A stretch of DNA of 64,000 nucleotides from Synechococcus sp. NOUM97013. Lineage in GTDB: Bacteria; Cyanobacteriota; Cyanobacteriia; PCC-6307; Cyanobiaceae. Both the position numbers and the translations under genes were made by a program. Positions 1-7,998 of the stretch are shown piece by piece. The stretch covers positions 1,488,001-1,552,000 of the forward strand of contig NZ_CP047941.1 in the NCBI RefSeq assembly GCF_014279815.1, written 5' to 3'. Position 1 is the first letter of the stretch, and every line of letters starts with the position of its first letter. The notes beneath the pieces were generated by a model. The model made no database searches. It was not told the DNA's origin and saw only the letters and a list, made by a program, of their open reading frames with translations.

Positions 1-2
1 AG

Positions 3-851
3 ATGGAACAGAAAGCGCCCGAGTATCTCGCACTCATCGAGCAGAACTTCAACGACAAGGACGTCGACACCCTCATCGAGCACTTCCGTGACCCTGAACG
101 TCGAAAGGAGTTTTTCAGGGAGTACAAGGCGATTGAAATGCTCTACGAGATCATCTCCCCCGACGCCTTTCTGCGCCCGTTCCTAGATGATTTCGCTTCG
201 CTTTCTGCGATTTACTCCATTGTTCGGAAGGCCTACACGAACACAATCACAGTGGATCGTGAGTTTCAACGAAAAACCAATGCACTTGTGCAGGAGCACA
301 TCAGCAGCCAATCCTTCAGCAACCCATTGGAGCCAGTGCTGATCAACAGTGAAACTATTGAACTGATCAAAGCCCAACAGGGGGGAGGCGGCTCCAAGGT
401 GATCAACCTGGTGAAGAGCATCGAGAAATTTGCAGAAGAGAACAGCGACGATCCCTTCTTGATCGCAATGGCCGAACGGGCCAGGCTTGTGCAAGAGAGC
501 TTTGAGCAACGGCAGACCTCCACCTCCGAGGCCCTCGAAGCACTGTTGCAAGAGCTTGAAAAGAACGAAACCCGCAAGCATGAGCAAGCGGAGAAGGGCT
601 TCGATGAGCTCACCTTTTTCGTCTATCGCACCCTCCTTGATGCCAAGGTTAACAACCCCGAGGCCGTGAGCATCAAGATCAAGGCCGCTTTCCTATCCTT
701 GCCTAACTGGAAGCGAAGTGAAAACTCTCTTCGAGAGCTGAGGAAGCAGATCACCTTTGCAATCTATGCCGAATGCGATGAACTGGATCAAGTCACACCG
801 ATCGTTGATGAGCTTTTCACCCTGCTAGAGAAGGCGGATCGCATCGGATGA
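3..851 (+). CDS. hsdR: Type I restriction enzyme R subunit, C-terminal part (partial)
   Basis: This 282-residue helical, charged protein has the composition of the C-terminal region of type I restriction subunits (HsdR), which contacts the HsdM2S core. The reading frame runs into the left window edge, and the ATG at 3 is probably internal because HsdR is normally around 1000 residues. The nuclease and helicase domains would lie upstream, outside the window. The gene overlaps the next one (848) by 4 nt, so they are co-transcribed. HsdR followed by a YgjP-like metallopeptidase is a recurrent arrangement in type I systems. The identification rests on overall resemblance, because no catalytic motif lies in this part. 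Confidence 0.75.
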   Translation: MEQKAPEYLALIEQNFNDKDVDTLIEHFRDPERRKEFFREYKAIEMLYEIISPDAFLRPFLDDFASLSAIYSIVRKAYTNTITVDREFQRKTNALVQEHISSQSFSNPLEPVLINSETIELIKAQQGGGGSKVINLVKSIEKFAEENSDDPFLIAMAERARLVQESFEQRQTSTSEALEALLQELEKNETRKHEQAEKGFDELTFFVYRTLLDAKVNNPEAVSIKIKAAFLSLPNWKRSENSLRELRKQITFAIYAECDELDQVTPIVDELFTLLEKADRIG

Positions 852-1195
852 CAACAGCCACCAAAGCAGCTTTCAAATCAAGGGTTCACGAATGGGCTCA
901 ACAGCTTGAGGTGAATGTGGTGTGGATCGGCATGCGCCCGATGCGAAACAAGTGGGCCTCCTGCTCCACCAATGGACATCTCAACTTCAGCATCGACCTG
1001 CTCAACCTCGACCGTTCCCTTTGGGACTACGTGATCGTCCATGAACTGCTCCACTTCAGCGTTCCCAACCACGGGCGGCTCTGGAAGAGTTTGATGCGTG
1101 CTCATCTGGGTGATTGGGAACAAGCGGAGCAGGAGCTCAAACGCATCGCCAGCGAAACAATCACACCTAATCAAAGATTGAACAACGACCGATGA
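848..1195 (+). CDS. YgjP-like (DUF45/M48-type) zinc metallopeptidase domain protein
   Basis: This small 115-residue protein carries the metal-binding motif HELLH (in VIVHELLHFSVPNHG) followed by a third His and the W..L pattern typical of YgjP/DUF45 proteins. In this family the two His of HExxH and the downstream His bind zinc. It overlaps the HsdR end by 4 nt and the next gene by 4 nt, indicating one operon. YgjP-like proteins are frequently encoded with type I restriction systems; their role there is unknown. It is shorter than free-standing YgjP (about 230 aa) and keeps mainly the catalytic segment. Confidence 0.8.
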   Translation: MTTATKAAFKSRVHEWAQQLEVNVVWIGMRPMRNKWASCSTNGHLNFSIDLLNLDRSLWDYVIVHELLHFSVPNHGRLWKSLMRAHLGDWEQAEQELKRIASETITPNQRLNNDR

Positions 1196-2073
1196 AGCCC
1201 AGCCGCCCATTCGCGTTACGCCTATTTGTTCCTTCTGGCCAACCAGAAGGCATGCGCATCGTCGAAAAGACGAACTGGAGCGGAATTGGCTTCGTCATAC
1301 CCCGCTCCCAACTGAAAGAGTTCACCCAAAGGCCAGAAGCCAGCCGTCCAGGCGTCTATCTACTATCAGGGCCAGGGCCTGAAGGAGGGTCTGACCGTGT
1401 ATATGTCGGTGAAGCTGATCCTCTTGGCCGCCGTTTGGAACAGCATCAAGCAAAAGAATTCTGGACTACAGCTTTTGCATTCACATCGAAAGACGGTTAC
1501 CTCAACAAAGCGCATGCCCAGCATCTTGAAGCTCAACTAATTCAACTTGCTGAAAAGGCAAAGCGATGTCGATTAGAAAATATTGTTCAAGGCCGCTCCA
1601 TCTCCCTGGCAGAGATGGATCTAGCTGAGGCTAACGGCTTCCTCGAAGAGCTCCTACTTTGTTGCCCAGTGCTTGGGTTTCGCGCTTTCGAACAGCCTGT
1701 ACGTAAGACACCAACATCAGACCAGAAGACATTTCATCTGAGTGGGCCAGATGCCTCTGGGAAAGGCTTTGAGTCGCCTGGTGGCTTCACCGTCCTTAAG
1801 GGTGCTGAAGCCAGGTCTGAGTTCGTTGAATCCACACCAGCAAATGTGATTGCAGCAAGATCTGAACTGGAGAACCAAGGCGTTTTCATACAGTCAAAAG
1901 GCCATTTAAGCCTTGCTCAGGATTACGAGTTCAACTCACCATCCCAAGCTGCTGTGATGCTTTTAGCCCGCTCAGCAAATGGACGGACCAATTGGAAAGA
2001 CATGAATGGAAAAACTCTAAAGGCCTATCAAGATGAAGCTGCTGCAGCCGCGACCGAGGCAGAGAATCTCTAA
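1192..2073 (+). CDS. GIY-YIG nuclease family protein with C-terminal DUF4357
   Basis: Residues about 50-120 contain GIY-YIG features: GVYLLSG, VYVGEADPLGRRLEQH with the conserved Arg, and a downstream Glu in HLEAQLI. The C-terminal 60 residues (FNSPSQAAVMLLARSANGRTNWKD) match DUF4357, a domain commonly appended to GIY-YIG and restriction-associated proteins. The start overlaps the metallopeptidase by 4 nt, so the HsdR, peptidase and GIY-YIG genes form one transcription unit. The likely role is nucleic acid cleavage or recognition linked to the restriction system; the substrate cannot be read from the sequence. Confidence 0.8.
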   Translation: MKPSRPFALRLFVPSGQPEGMRIVEKTNWSGIGFVIPRSQLKEFTQRPEASRPGVYLLSGPGPEGGSDRVYVGEADPLGRRLEQHQAKEFWTTAFAFTSKDGYLNKAHAQHLEAQLIQLAEKAKRCRLENIVQGRSISLAEMDLAEANGFLEELLLCCPVLGFRAFEQPVRKTPTSDQKTFHLSGPDASGKGFESPGGFTVLKGAEARSEFVESTPANVIAARSELENQGVFIQSKGHLSLAQDYEFNSPSQAAVMLLARSANGRTNWKDMNGKTLKAYQDEAAAAATEAENL

Positions 2074-2133
2074 CTCAGAACCCATTCCAATAAGCCAAAA
2101 GAGGGCAAGCCTCATTTTCAAAGCGTATATGTG

Positions 2134-3573
2134 TCACTCCCCCGCCTGAATCTCCCGCACCACCTCATCGATCTGATCGCTCACATCGATTTCACCGCTC
2201 TGGCCCGCCAGCTCCGCAAAGCGCCGGCCCTGCGGCAGCAACCGGCTCTGCGCTGATCCCACCGCTGCGTTGAAGCTCTTGTTCAGGCGGTTCAGTTGGT
2301 TGCCGATGTCGTTGAACTTGTCGATGAAGGTGGAGAAGCGCTTGTGCAGTTCCACCGCCTGAGCCTGAATCTCATCGATGTTTTTGGCGATCTCCGCTTG
2401 CTGGATCGTCATCGCCAATCCCTTCAGGATCGCCAAAAGACTGGTGGGGAAGGTGAGGATGATGTTCTTGCTGAAGGCGTACTCAAGCAGCTGCGGGTCC
2501 CGCTCCAATGCCATCGACAGGGCACCTTCCACCGGGATGAACAGCACCACCCCATCCACCACCTGGCCCAAGGCACTGAGCTTGCCGGCGTAATTCTTCT
2601 TACTCAGCAGATCAATGTGGCTGCGCACCTTCTTCAAGTGCTCGGTGAGTGCTGCGTCCCGCTGGGTTTGATCATTGGCCTGCAACGCATCGAGGTAGCT
2701 CTCGATCGGTGCCTTGGAATCCACGATCAAACGGCGTGAACCGGGAATCGTGATCACACAGTCCGGCCGGTAGGCACCCTCATCAGTGCCCACATGCACC
2801 TGTTCGTCGAAGTCGCAGTAGGCGATCAAGCCCACAAATTCCAGGATCCGGCGCAGGTTCATCTCCCCCCATTGGCCCTTCACATTCGGCGAACGCAGCG
2901 CGGAGGTGAGCTGTTGGGCTGCGCCTTGCACGTCTTCACTGCGCTGGCGCAGATCTCGGGTGGTTTCCGCCAGCACCGTGAGCTTGGCGTTGGAATCCTT
3001 CTGCAACGCCTCCACCTGCTGGCGCAACTGCAGCACCTCCTTGGCAAACGGCTCGCTCACCGTTTCCTTGGTGCTCTTGAGCAACGCCTCGCGGGAGCCA
3101 TCCAGCATCTGACCACTCAGCGAGCGGAACTGGGTGAGCAAATCCGTGCGGGCCTGCTCGAGGAACTGGGTTTGGCTCTCCTGGCTCCGCAGCTTCTCGG
3201 CCACCTCCGCCATCGTTGCTGTGAGCTTTTCTTTCTCACGGCGCAGCTGATCCATTGCCGCCAATGCTGTGTCGTGCCCAGCCTTCAGCGCATCCCGCTC
3301 CTGGCTCACGCCCTCCAGCTGAGTGCGGCTCACCGCCGCCTGTTCGCTCGCCTGTTGCGCCTGCTGCTGTGCCGCCCGGAGCTCGGAGCTTTGCGCGTCA
3401 AGTTGCTGGCTGAATTGCGCCAGGCCCTGATCAGCCTTCAGAAGCCGTTCTTCCAAGAGCCGGATCTCGCCGGAGCCATCACCGCTTCTGCTACGGCCAA
3501 ACATCCGGCTGAGAATGAAGCCGGCAATCAACCCGGCGAGCACACCGGTGATGAACAGAAGGGTGGGAGCCAA
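2134..3573 (-). CDS. rmuC: DNA recombination protein RmuC homologue
   Basis: The protein starts with a membrane helix (residues about 5-22), continues with a long Gln/Glu/Ala-rich coiled coil (about 35-200), and ends in the RmuC nuclease-like core. The core contains NVKGQWGEMNLRRILE, RPDCVITIPGSRRLIVDSKAP and LFIPVEGALSMAL, all characteristic of the family. RmuC limits recombination at inverted repeats in E. coli. Length (479 aa) is normal. It is transcribed convergently to the restriction module and stands alone. Confidence 0.93.
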   Translation of the reverse strand: MAPTLLFITGVLAGLIAGFILSRMFGRSRSGDGSGEIRLLEERLLKADQGLAQFSQQLDAQSSELRAAQQQAQQASEQAAVSRTQLEGVSQERDALKAGHDTALAAMDQLRREKEKLTATMAEVAEKLRSQESQTQFLEQARTDLLTQFRSLSGQMLDGSREALLKSTKETVSEPFAKEVLQLRQQVEALQKDSNAKLTVLAETTRDLRQRSEDVQGAAQQLTSALRSPNVKGQWGEMNLRRILEFVGLIAYCDFDEQVHVGTDEGAYRPDCVITIPGSRRLIVDSKAPIESYLDALQANDQTQRDAALTEHLKKVRSHIDLLSKKNYAGKLSALGQVVDGVVLFIPVEGALSMALERDPQLLEYAFSKNIILTFPTSLLAILKGLAMTIQQAEIAKNIDEIQAQAVELHKRFSTFIDKFNDIGNQLNRLNKSFNAAVGSAQSRLLPQGRRFAELAGQSGEIDVSDQIDEVVREIQAGE

Positions 3574-3735
3574 AGCTGAACCGTCAGTTGCTTAAGGCTG
3601 CACCCAAAGGCCCACGAGGGAATCCCTCAACTGAGGGAGAAATACCGACGTCCGCCTACCTAAGTTGAGTGAAGGCAGAACCAACGTCTCTGAAGAGGAT
3701 GAACCAATTCAGCGAAGTCAGGAAACACTCAATCC

Positions 3736-4635
3736 ATGGCGGTTCAACTATCAACGCTGCAGCCGATCGAACTCCGTGAGGCCTGGCCCCATGAAGCACT
3801 CAACTTCACCCCCTGGCTGGCAGACAACCTGCACGTTCTTTCAGATCTTCTCGGGATGGAACTGGAGTTGATCAGCACCGAGCATCCGGTGGGGTCCTTC
3901 AACCTCGACATCTACGCCAAGGATCTGCGCTCCGATGAGGTGGTAGCGATTGAAAACCAGCTGGAGAGAACTGATCACACCCATCTCGGCCAGGTGATGA
4001 CCTACTTCAGTGCCCTCGAGGCGCGGAAAGTGATCTGGATCGCCAAAGAAATCCGCGAAGAACATCGCGCCGTGATCAGCTGGCTCAATGCCCACACGCA
4101 ACCGGAATACGCCTTCTTTGGAGTGGAAGTGAGCACAGTGCGGATCGCTGATTCACCCATTGCTCCTGTGTTCACCGTGGTGGAGAAGCCCAACAACTGG
4201 GTTCGATCAATCCAACAGCGGAGCACATCCACCAGCCAGGAAACTGCGGAACGCAATCAAGCCTTCTGGCAATCCGCTGTGGAACAGGATCAAGAGCTAG
4301 AAGGCATCTACCCAGAAGGAGTAGGCCCTTATGCATCCAACCACTGGCTTGCAATTCCTCGCACATACTTCATCCTTTCCCTAGCACTGACTCGCGATGG
4401 AGTCGGATGGTTTGTCAGGGGCCAACTTGGAAGCAAGGATGAGGAAACAGCAGCTGCACTCGGCGATCACTTCTCACTCCTCCAACAGAAGTTGAGTTGT
4501 GTTCCGAACAAGCCCTATCTCTCCCGTTGGTTGAAACACGACTGGTCCGAGCCCAATGCCCAATCAACCCTGCTGGAGTGGCTGGTGGCTGAAAAACAGA
4601 AAGTGCTTGCAGCTTTTGCGGATCTGAGCTTCTAA
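3736..4635 (+). CDS. DUF4268 protein with PD-(D/E)XK nuclease-like N-terminal domain
   Basis: The first 160 residues contain a restriction-endonuclease-like core: GSFNLDIYAKD (catalytic Asp) followed by VVAIENQLERTDHTHLGQ (E-x-Q in place of E-x-K, then the helix with HLGQ). The C-terminal half (RTYFILSLALTRDGVGW and following) resembles DUF4268. Such proteins occur beside restriction and defence genes. The monocistronic gene starts at an ATG after a 160-nt gap. Nuclease activity is an inference from the fold pattern. Confidence 0.75.
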   Translation: MAVQLSTLQPIELREAWPHEALNFTPWLADNLHVLSDLLGMELELISTEHPVGSFNLDIYAKDLRSDEVVAIENQLERTDHTHLGQVMTYFSALEARKVIWIAKEIREEHRAVISWLNAHTQPEYAFFGVEVSTVRIADSPIAPVFTVVEKPNNWVRSIQQRSTSTSQETAERNQAFWQSAVEQDQELEGIYPEGVGPYASNHWLAIPRTYFILSLALTRDGVGWFVRGQLGSKDEETAAALGDHFSLLQQKLSCVPNKPYLSRWLKHDWSEPNAQSTLLEWLVAEKQKVLAAFADLSF

Positions 4636-4907
4636 AGCGAAAACAGACCAGCAACCTCAGCAGCAGAGCCAAAAAGCCCTGCGCGAGCACCTGAATTGCA
4701 ACGTCAGTGCCAACAACTGAGTAGACGCTGACAGTATTTGGGTTCACCGCAGGCTTAACAATCGCCTTTGTTGGCACCAAGGTTGACACTTCCCGACGGG
4801 TTAAGCAGCGCCCTTTGACTCAGCAAAGTCTCAGAAACAAATCACCCATTCGGGGGAGCAAATCGTCTGGGGTTCCAGCGACATTGATTGCAAAGCTTCA
4901 TCACCGG

Positions 4908-5639
4908 ATGACCACAGCACAAAAGCACTTCGCACGCTCATCATTTTCCCAGGGTGCCGCAAAGCTCGGTATATCAATTCTGCAGACAGCCAAGCAGCCT
5001 GAAAGAGTCTTTCAACACGGCCGGTATTTTGCAATTCCAGGCCAGACCCAACTGGAGAAAGACGTTTTTGAAAGAATCCTCGCCATCCCAAAAGTTCAGG
5101 AGATACTGGCCAATCGACCGTCCCAACGATGGCCAGATCTTGAAGACATGGCCGCCATGCCCAAAGGCAGCCTTGGATGGTGCGTTCATCGACGTTTGGA
5201 GAAACTTGGGCTTTCTTTTTTAGTTGACCAATCGCACATACCAGAATCCCAAACCGACAAAGAATTCTTGCTAACCAGAGCTGGACGCTTGCATGAAATT
5301 CACCACACGATTCTTGGTCTTCCGATCACCGTGGCCGGTGAAGCTGCTGCGACCGCGTTTTATGCAAGCACTGGATCAAACCCCTCTCAAATCGGGATTC
5401 TTTCCTCATGGATGCTGCGTGGCGCCTATGAACCCAGTGAGCGCAGGTTGATCTGGGATGCCATCGGTTTTGGCATTGCAGTGGGCCAGGTGGTCCCTGA
5501 ACTGTTCTCGCCACGCTGGGAAGAGGGATGGGAAAGGCCGATCACCGATTGGCAGGATGAATTGAAAATCAGCAAAGTCCTGAAAACCTCTCCATTTCAG
5601 GATGAATTTGCAAACGTCTATGGATTCAATCTCGAATGA
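4908..5639 (+). CDS. Coq4 family protein
   Basis: The key motif is HEIHH at about residue 128 followed by 11 residues and Glu, which fits the Coq4 zinc motif HDxxHx11E with Glu in the Asp position. The surrounding LPITVAGEAAATAF is also typical of Coq4-like proteins. Coq4 acts in ubiquinone biosynthesis at the ring C1 step; cyanobacteria make plastoquinone, so the role here is open. I chose the ATG at 4908 (243 aa); an upstream TTG at 4815 would add 31 weakly conserved residues. Confidence 0.75.
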   Translation: MTTAQKHFARSSFSQGAAKLGISILQTAKQPERVFQHGRYFAIPGQTQLEKDVFERILAIPKVQEILANRPSQRWPDLEDMAAMPKGSLGWCVHRRLEKLGLSFLVDQSHIPESQTDKEFLLTRAGRLHEIHHTILGLPITVAGEAAATAFYASTGSNPSQIGILSSWMLRGAYEPSERRLIWDAIGFGIAVGQVVPELFSPRWEEGWERPITDWQDELKISKVLKTSPFQDEFANVYGFNLE

Positions 5640-5664
5640 TTGAGTCCCATCAAGAGTGGGCGCT

Positions 5665-5865
5665 TCAGCTTCTGGCTTTCAGCAACAGAGCCGAATTCAT
5701 GCGCCTCTCCTCATGGGAGAGGAAATCACCCCACATGCTGATCAGGAAGCTCAAGGTCTTGAGGGCGCGGACCTGATCGGCAGAACCCGGCGCCGTGTAC
5801 TTGAAGTCCATGAAGATCTTGTCGGCAACGTTCTGCTGCTCCTTGCAGCGCGAGTCGATCGTCAT
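5665..5865 (-). CDS. Conserved hypothetical protein (66 aa)
   Basis: This small, mostly helical, charged protein lies 2 nt downstream of the DUF2973 gene in the same direction, so the two are translationally linked. I do not recognise a domain. In other cyanobacteria DUF2973 is often followed by a DUF2605 gene, but this sequence is not a convincing DUF2605 member. Confidence 0.6.
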   Translation of the reverse strand: MTIDSRCKEQQNVADKIFMDFKYTAPGSADQVRALKTLSFLISMWGDFLSHEERRMNSALLLKARS

Positions 5866-5867
5866 GC

Positions 5868-6098
5868 TCAGCCCTCCGGGAACACGACGCCTTCTTTATG
5901 GGAGAAGCGCACAGCCCAGAGCTCTTCGTTGGTCATCTCGCCGTTCTTATCCAGCAATTCCGGATGAACAGTTTTGAGCCCGGTGCGGTCGGTCGGCGTC
6001 TTGGCGGCAGAGGACGACAAGCGCATCATCCGGAACGCTTGCAGCAGCAAACAGGTGGCAACAGCGGCGTAGGCAAGGGGGAAAAGGCCTGAAAGCAC
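5868..6098 (-). CDS. DUF2973 family protein
   Basis: A 76-residue protein with one N-terminal membrane helix (LFPLAYAAVATCLLLQAF) and a conserved C-terminus, HPELLDKNGEMTNEELWAVRFS, which is the hallmark of the cyanobacterial DUF2973 family. Function is unknown. It is the first gene of a two-gene unit with the 66-aa protein. Confidence 0.8.
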   Translation of the reverse strand: MLSGLFPLAYAAVATCLLLQAFRMMRLSSSAAKTPTDRTGLKTVHPELLDKNGEMTNEELWAVRFSHKEGVVFPEG

Positions 6099-6189
6099 GG
6101 ATCATCCGCCCGAATATGAAGAAACGTTAACCACTGCTGTGGTCAACCGAGGGCGGTTTTCTGGGGTGAGTGGTCAAGACCGAACCCCA

Positions 6190-6299
6190 CAGGGCGGTTC
6201 TCCTGCTCCCCGCCAGCAGGCATCCGCAAGATGCTGAACCAGTCGAGTCATGAAGAGGAACGGAGCCTCTGGGGGTGGGACCCCAGGGGTCTTTTTTTT
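6190..6299 (+). ncRNA. Candidate structured small RNA ending in an intrinsic terminator
   Basis: The strand opposite to DUF2973 and the Nif11 genes contains no ORF but folds well by eye. An outer stem GGTTC (6196-6200) pairs with GAACC (6236-6240). It encloses hairpin CCTGCT/AGCAGG (6202-6207/6215-6220) and hairpin CATC/GATG (6221-6224/6230-6233), giving a three-way junction. A strong terminator follows at 6266-6299. No SRP, tmRNA, 6S or Yfr1 signature is present. The 5' end is not defined, and a transcript could begin further upstream, up to about 6120. Confidence 0.45.
6266..6299 (+). terminator. Rho-independent terminator
   Basis: CCTCTGGGG (6266-6274) pairs with CCCCAGGGG (6281-6289) as a 9-bp stem with one G-T pair, followed by eight T residues (6292-6299). 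On the plus strand it terminates no protein gene, which supports a small RNA upstream. Confidence 0.85.
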
Positions 6300-6370
6300 G
6301 GCTCAACCGCTGTTGGTCGCTTTTATGGCTTTGCGAACTTCAACCAGCGCAAAGGCATAAACCCCTGCAT

Positions 6371-6604
6371 TTAAAAACGACCCCAGCTCGACCTGACTTG
6401 GCAATCGCGCTGACCACCACCTGCTGCACCCTCTAATTCAACCTCATCGATTGCTGATTGAAGCTCACCAGCATCGAGCGAAAACCCAGCATCTTGAGCA
6501 ATAGCCATAGCTTTCTCAGCGGTGATGGCAGCTCTGAGCTTTTCCTGCAACGTGGCGTCTGCTTTGACCTGCTCCAGAAACGCTTTGAGTTGATTGTCAG
6601 ACAT
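6371..6604 (-). CDS. Nif11-leader RiPP precursor peptide (prochlorosin-like)
   Basis: A 77-residue precursor. Residues 1-60 form a Nif11-type leader (MSDNQLKAFLEQVKAD...LQEKLRAAI...AIAQDAGFS) ending in LEGAAGGG, a double-glycine cleavage site. The predicted core QRDCQVRSSWGRF is short and has a single Cys and two Ser. Nif11 leaders direct peptides to LanM-type or other enzymes, and C39 transporters remove them after Gly-Gly. A second precursor lies 70 nt upstream on the same strand. No modifying enzyme is present in the window. Confidence 0.85.
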   Translation of the reverse strand: MSDNQLKAFLEQVKADATLQEKLRAAITAEKAMAIAQDAGFSLDAGELQSAIDEVELEGAAGGGQRDCQVRSSWGRF

Positions 6605-6674
6605 GGGAATTCATCAAGCAATTGTTCGTTTGGCTGGTGGCGATGGCAATCACACCAAGCTTCCTTCCAAGGGA

Positions 6675-6908
6675 TCAACCGTGCGTGTTGTTATGGGTGG
6701 TCTTGCAGCACATATGAATTCCTCCAGCAGCGACACCATCGAGTTCTTCATCGCTGAGTTCCGTGAACTTATCGATGCTGAATGCATGCCCATGATCTTT
6801 AGCGATGGCCACAACATGCTCCGGTGATTTTGCACCCTTGAGCTTCTCCTGAAGGCTGGTGTCGCCTTTCACCTTCTCAAGAAAAGCCTTCAGTTGCTCA
6901 AGGGACAT
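6675..6908 (-). CDS. Nif11-leader RiPP precursor peptide (prochlorosin-like)
   Basis: The leader (MSLEQLKAFLEKVKGDTSLQ..., ending LSDEELDGVAAGG) is nearly textbook ProcA/Nif11, and the core after Gly-Gly is IHMCCKTTHNNTHG with two adjacent Cys and three Thr. Those residues are what lanthionine formation would need. The start at 6908 is chosen because GGAG sits 7 nt upstream; the longer in-frame reading to 6971 adds sequence unlike the family. It is 77 aa, the same length as its neighbour, which suggests tandem duplication and core diversification. Confidence 0.88.
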   Translation of the reverse strand: MSLEQLKAFLEKVKGDTSLQEKLKGAKSPEHVVAIAKDHGHAFSIDKFTELSDEELDGVAAGGIHMCCKTTHNNTHG

Positions 6909-6946
6909 GTGAGGGCTCCGCAACGTCAGCCCGGTCATAGCAAGGG

Positions 6947-7027
6947 TCAGCAGCCTTTTTGAAAATCCCAACCTCCAGCAATGGCAGTCATGGCGAAGGC
7001 CTTGAACTCTTCGAGCGTCGCCGTCAA
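6947..7027 (-). pseudogene. Probable remnant of a third Nif11/GG-leader peptide
   Basis: Reading the minus strand from a TTG at 7027 gives LTATLEEFKAFAMTAIAGG, then WDFQKGC and a stop at 6947-6949. It keeps the start of a Nif11 domain (LEEFKAF) and a double-Gly end (AIAGG) with a Cys-containing tail, but the ~40 residues between them are missing. There is no ATG with a good ribosome site for a full leader. It lies 39 nt upstream of the second precursor, consistent with decay of a tandem array by internal deletion. Confidence 0.35.
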
Positions 7028-7307
7028 CAGTCCAGCAGCTTGGGTTGGCTCGAGCCGTGAATCACCTTGAACAACCCAGATGGGGGAGCGCAAGCCTCAA
7101 CACCGCTTCAAAGACACCCCAGATGGGTGATGGAATCGGTGGGCAAAGGCGAGATGGTGAAAGCATCCGAGAGAAAACAGACGGAACCGATCACCGCCAC
7201 CGTTGTCATCGTTGCTGTTTGGACGCCCTTCTATCTGAAGGTTTGCCGCTGGGTCGCAGACCTTTGAGCGTCCTGGTCAACGCAAAGCCCAAGCCTCAGT
7301 TTGACGT

Positions 7308-7544
7308 TCAAAGGCTGCTGACAACTGGAGCCAGAGTCATCGCCAGCACAGCTGCAACCAAGGACATCAACCAGGCCACCAGCCTCTTGCGCAAAGCCAC
7401 TGGACGTGGGTCAATCCCCGTGAGAATGACCACGCTGGCATTGCCGAACAGCCTGATGGCGACAGTGATCAACGCCAGCGCCAGCAACCGTATTTCCACT
7501 CTCAGCAGACACGTCGCAAGACCATTCAAAGCCTGATCAACCAA
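7308..7544 (-). CDS. Possible small membrane protein
   Basis: This 78-codon frame (TTG start) has two hydrophobic segments (LLALALITVAIRLFG and LMSLVAAVLAMTLAPVV) separated by a basic loop. It is the best reading in the 7.05-7.6 kb stretch, but there is no clear start or ribosome site, and plus-strand frames are also open. I do not recognise it. The rest of 7030-7600 shows nothing I can support. Confidence 0.3.
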   Translation of the reverse strand: MVDQALNGLATCLLRVEIRLLALALITVAIRLFGNASVVILTGIDPRPVALRKRLVAWLMSLVAAVLAMTLAPVVSSL

Positions 7545-7603
7545 CTGGACAAGCCGGGCTCCGACGCGGAGGATGCCCCCAACACCACTGTGGATGCACC
7601 GAA

Positions 7604-7990
7604 ATGCGTCGAGCCACCAAAAGCGTTCTCGCTGTGGGCTGCCTGCTGGGCATCGGAATGGTCGGCATCCCGGCACTGGCCCAGATGCGCGGCCCCCGGA
7701 TCAGCAGCGTGCGCGATGTGACCTGCGTGGCCAACTGGGAACGACGCTTTCAGATGATCAGTCTGGAGACGTGGGAAATGACCATGGGCCCCAACGACAG
7801 GGATCCCTTCATCTTTCGGGAAACCAGTCGATCCCAAGGAGCCATTCGGCTTCAGTCCGTGCACAACAGGCGCTTGAAAGCCGTTCTCAACCTGGGCCGT
7901 CAGCGCATCAAATACATCATTCCGGGCCAGGAATACGACCCGCTCTACTTCAACATTCAGAGCTACAACATCAACGGTGGCGGCTGCTGA
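7604..7990 (+). CDS. Secreted hypothetical protein
   Basis: A 128-residue protein with a clear signal peptide: basic MRRATK, hydrophobic VLAVGCLLGIGMVGIPALA, cleavage after ALA. The mature part has a Cys near its start (VTCVANW) and a C-terminal NGGGC, so a disulfide is possible in the periplasm. No domain is recognised. It faces the DoxX gene convergently, 8 nt away. Confidence 0.65.
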   Translation: MRRATKSVLAVGCLLGIGMVGIPALAQMRGPRISSVRDVTCVANWERRFQMISLETWEMTMGPNDRDPFIFRETSRSQGAIRLQSVHNRRLKAVLNLGRQRIKYIIPGQEYDPLYFNIQSYNINGGGC

Positions 7991-7998
7991 CGCCGGCG

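Noticed and set aside
6190-6299. SRP RNA, tmRNA, 6S RNA or Yfr1
   Set aside because: None of their conserved sequence motifs is present.
7067-7267. 66-codon plus-strand frame with a hydrophobic end
   Set aside because: It starts with low-quality sequence, has no ribosome site and competes with other frames in the same stretch.
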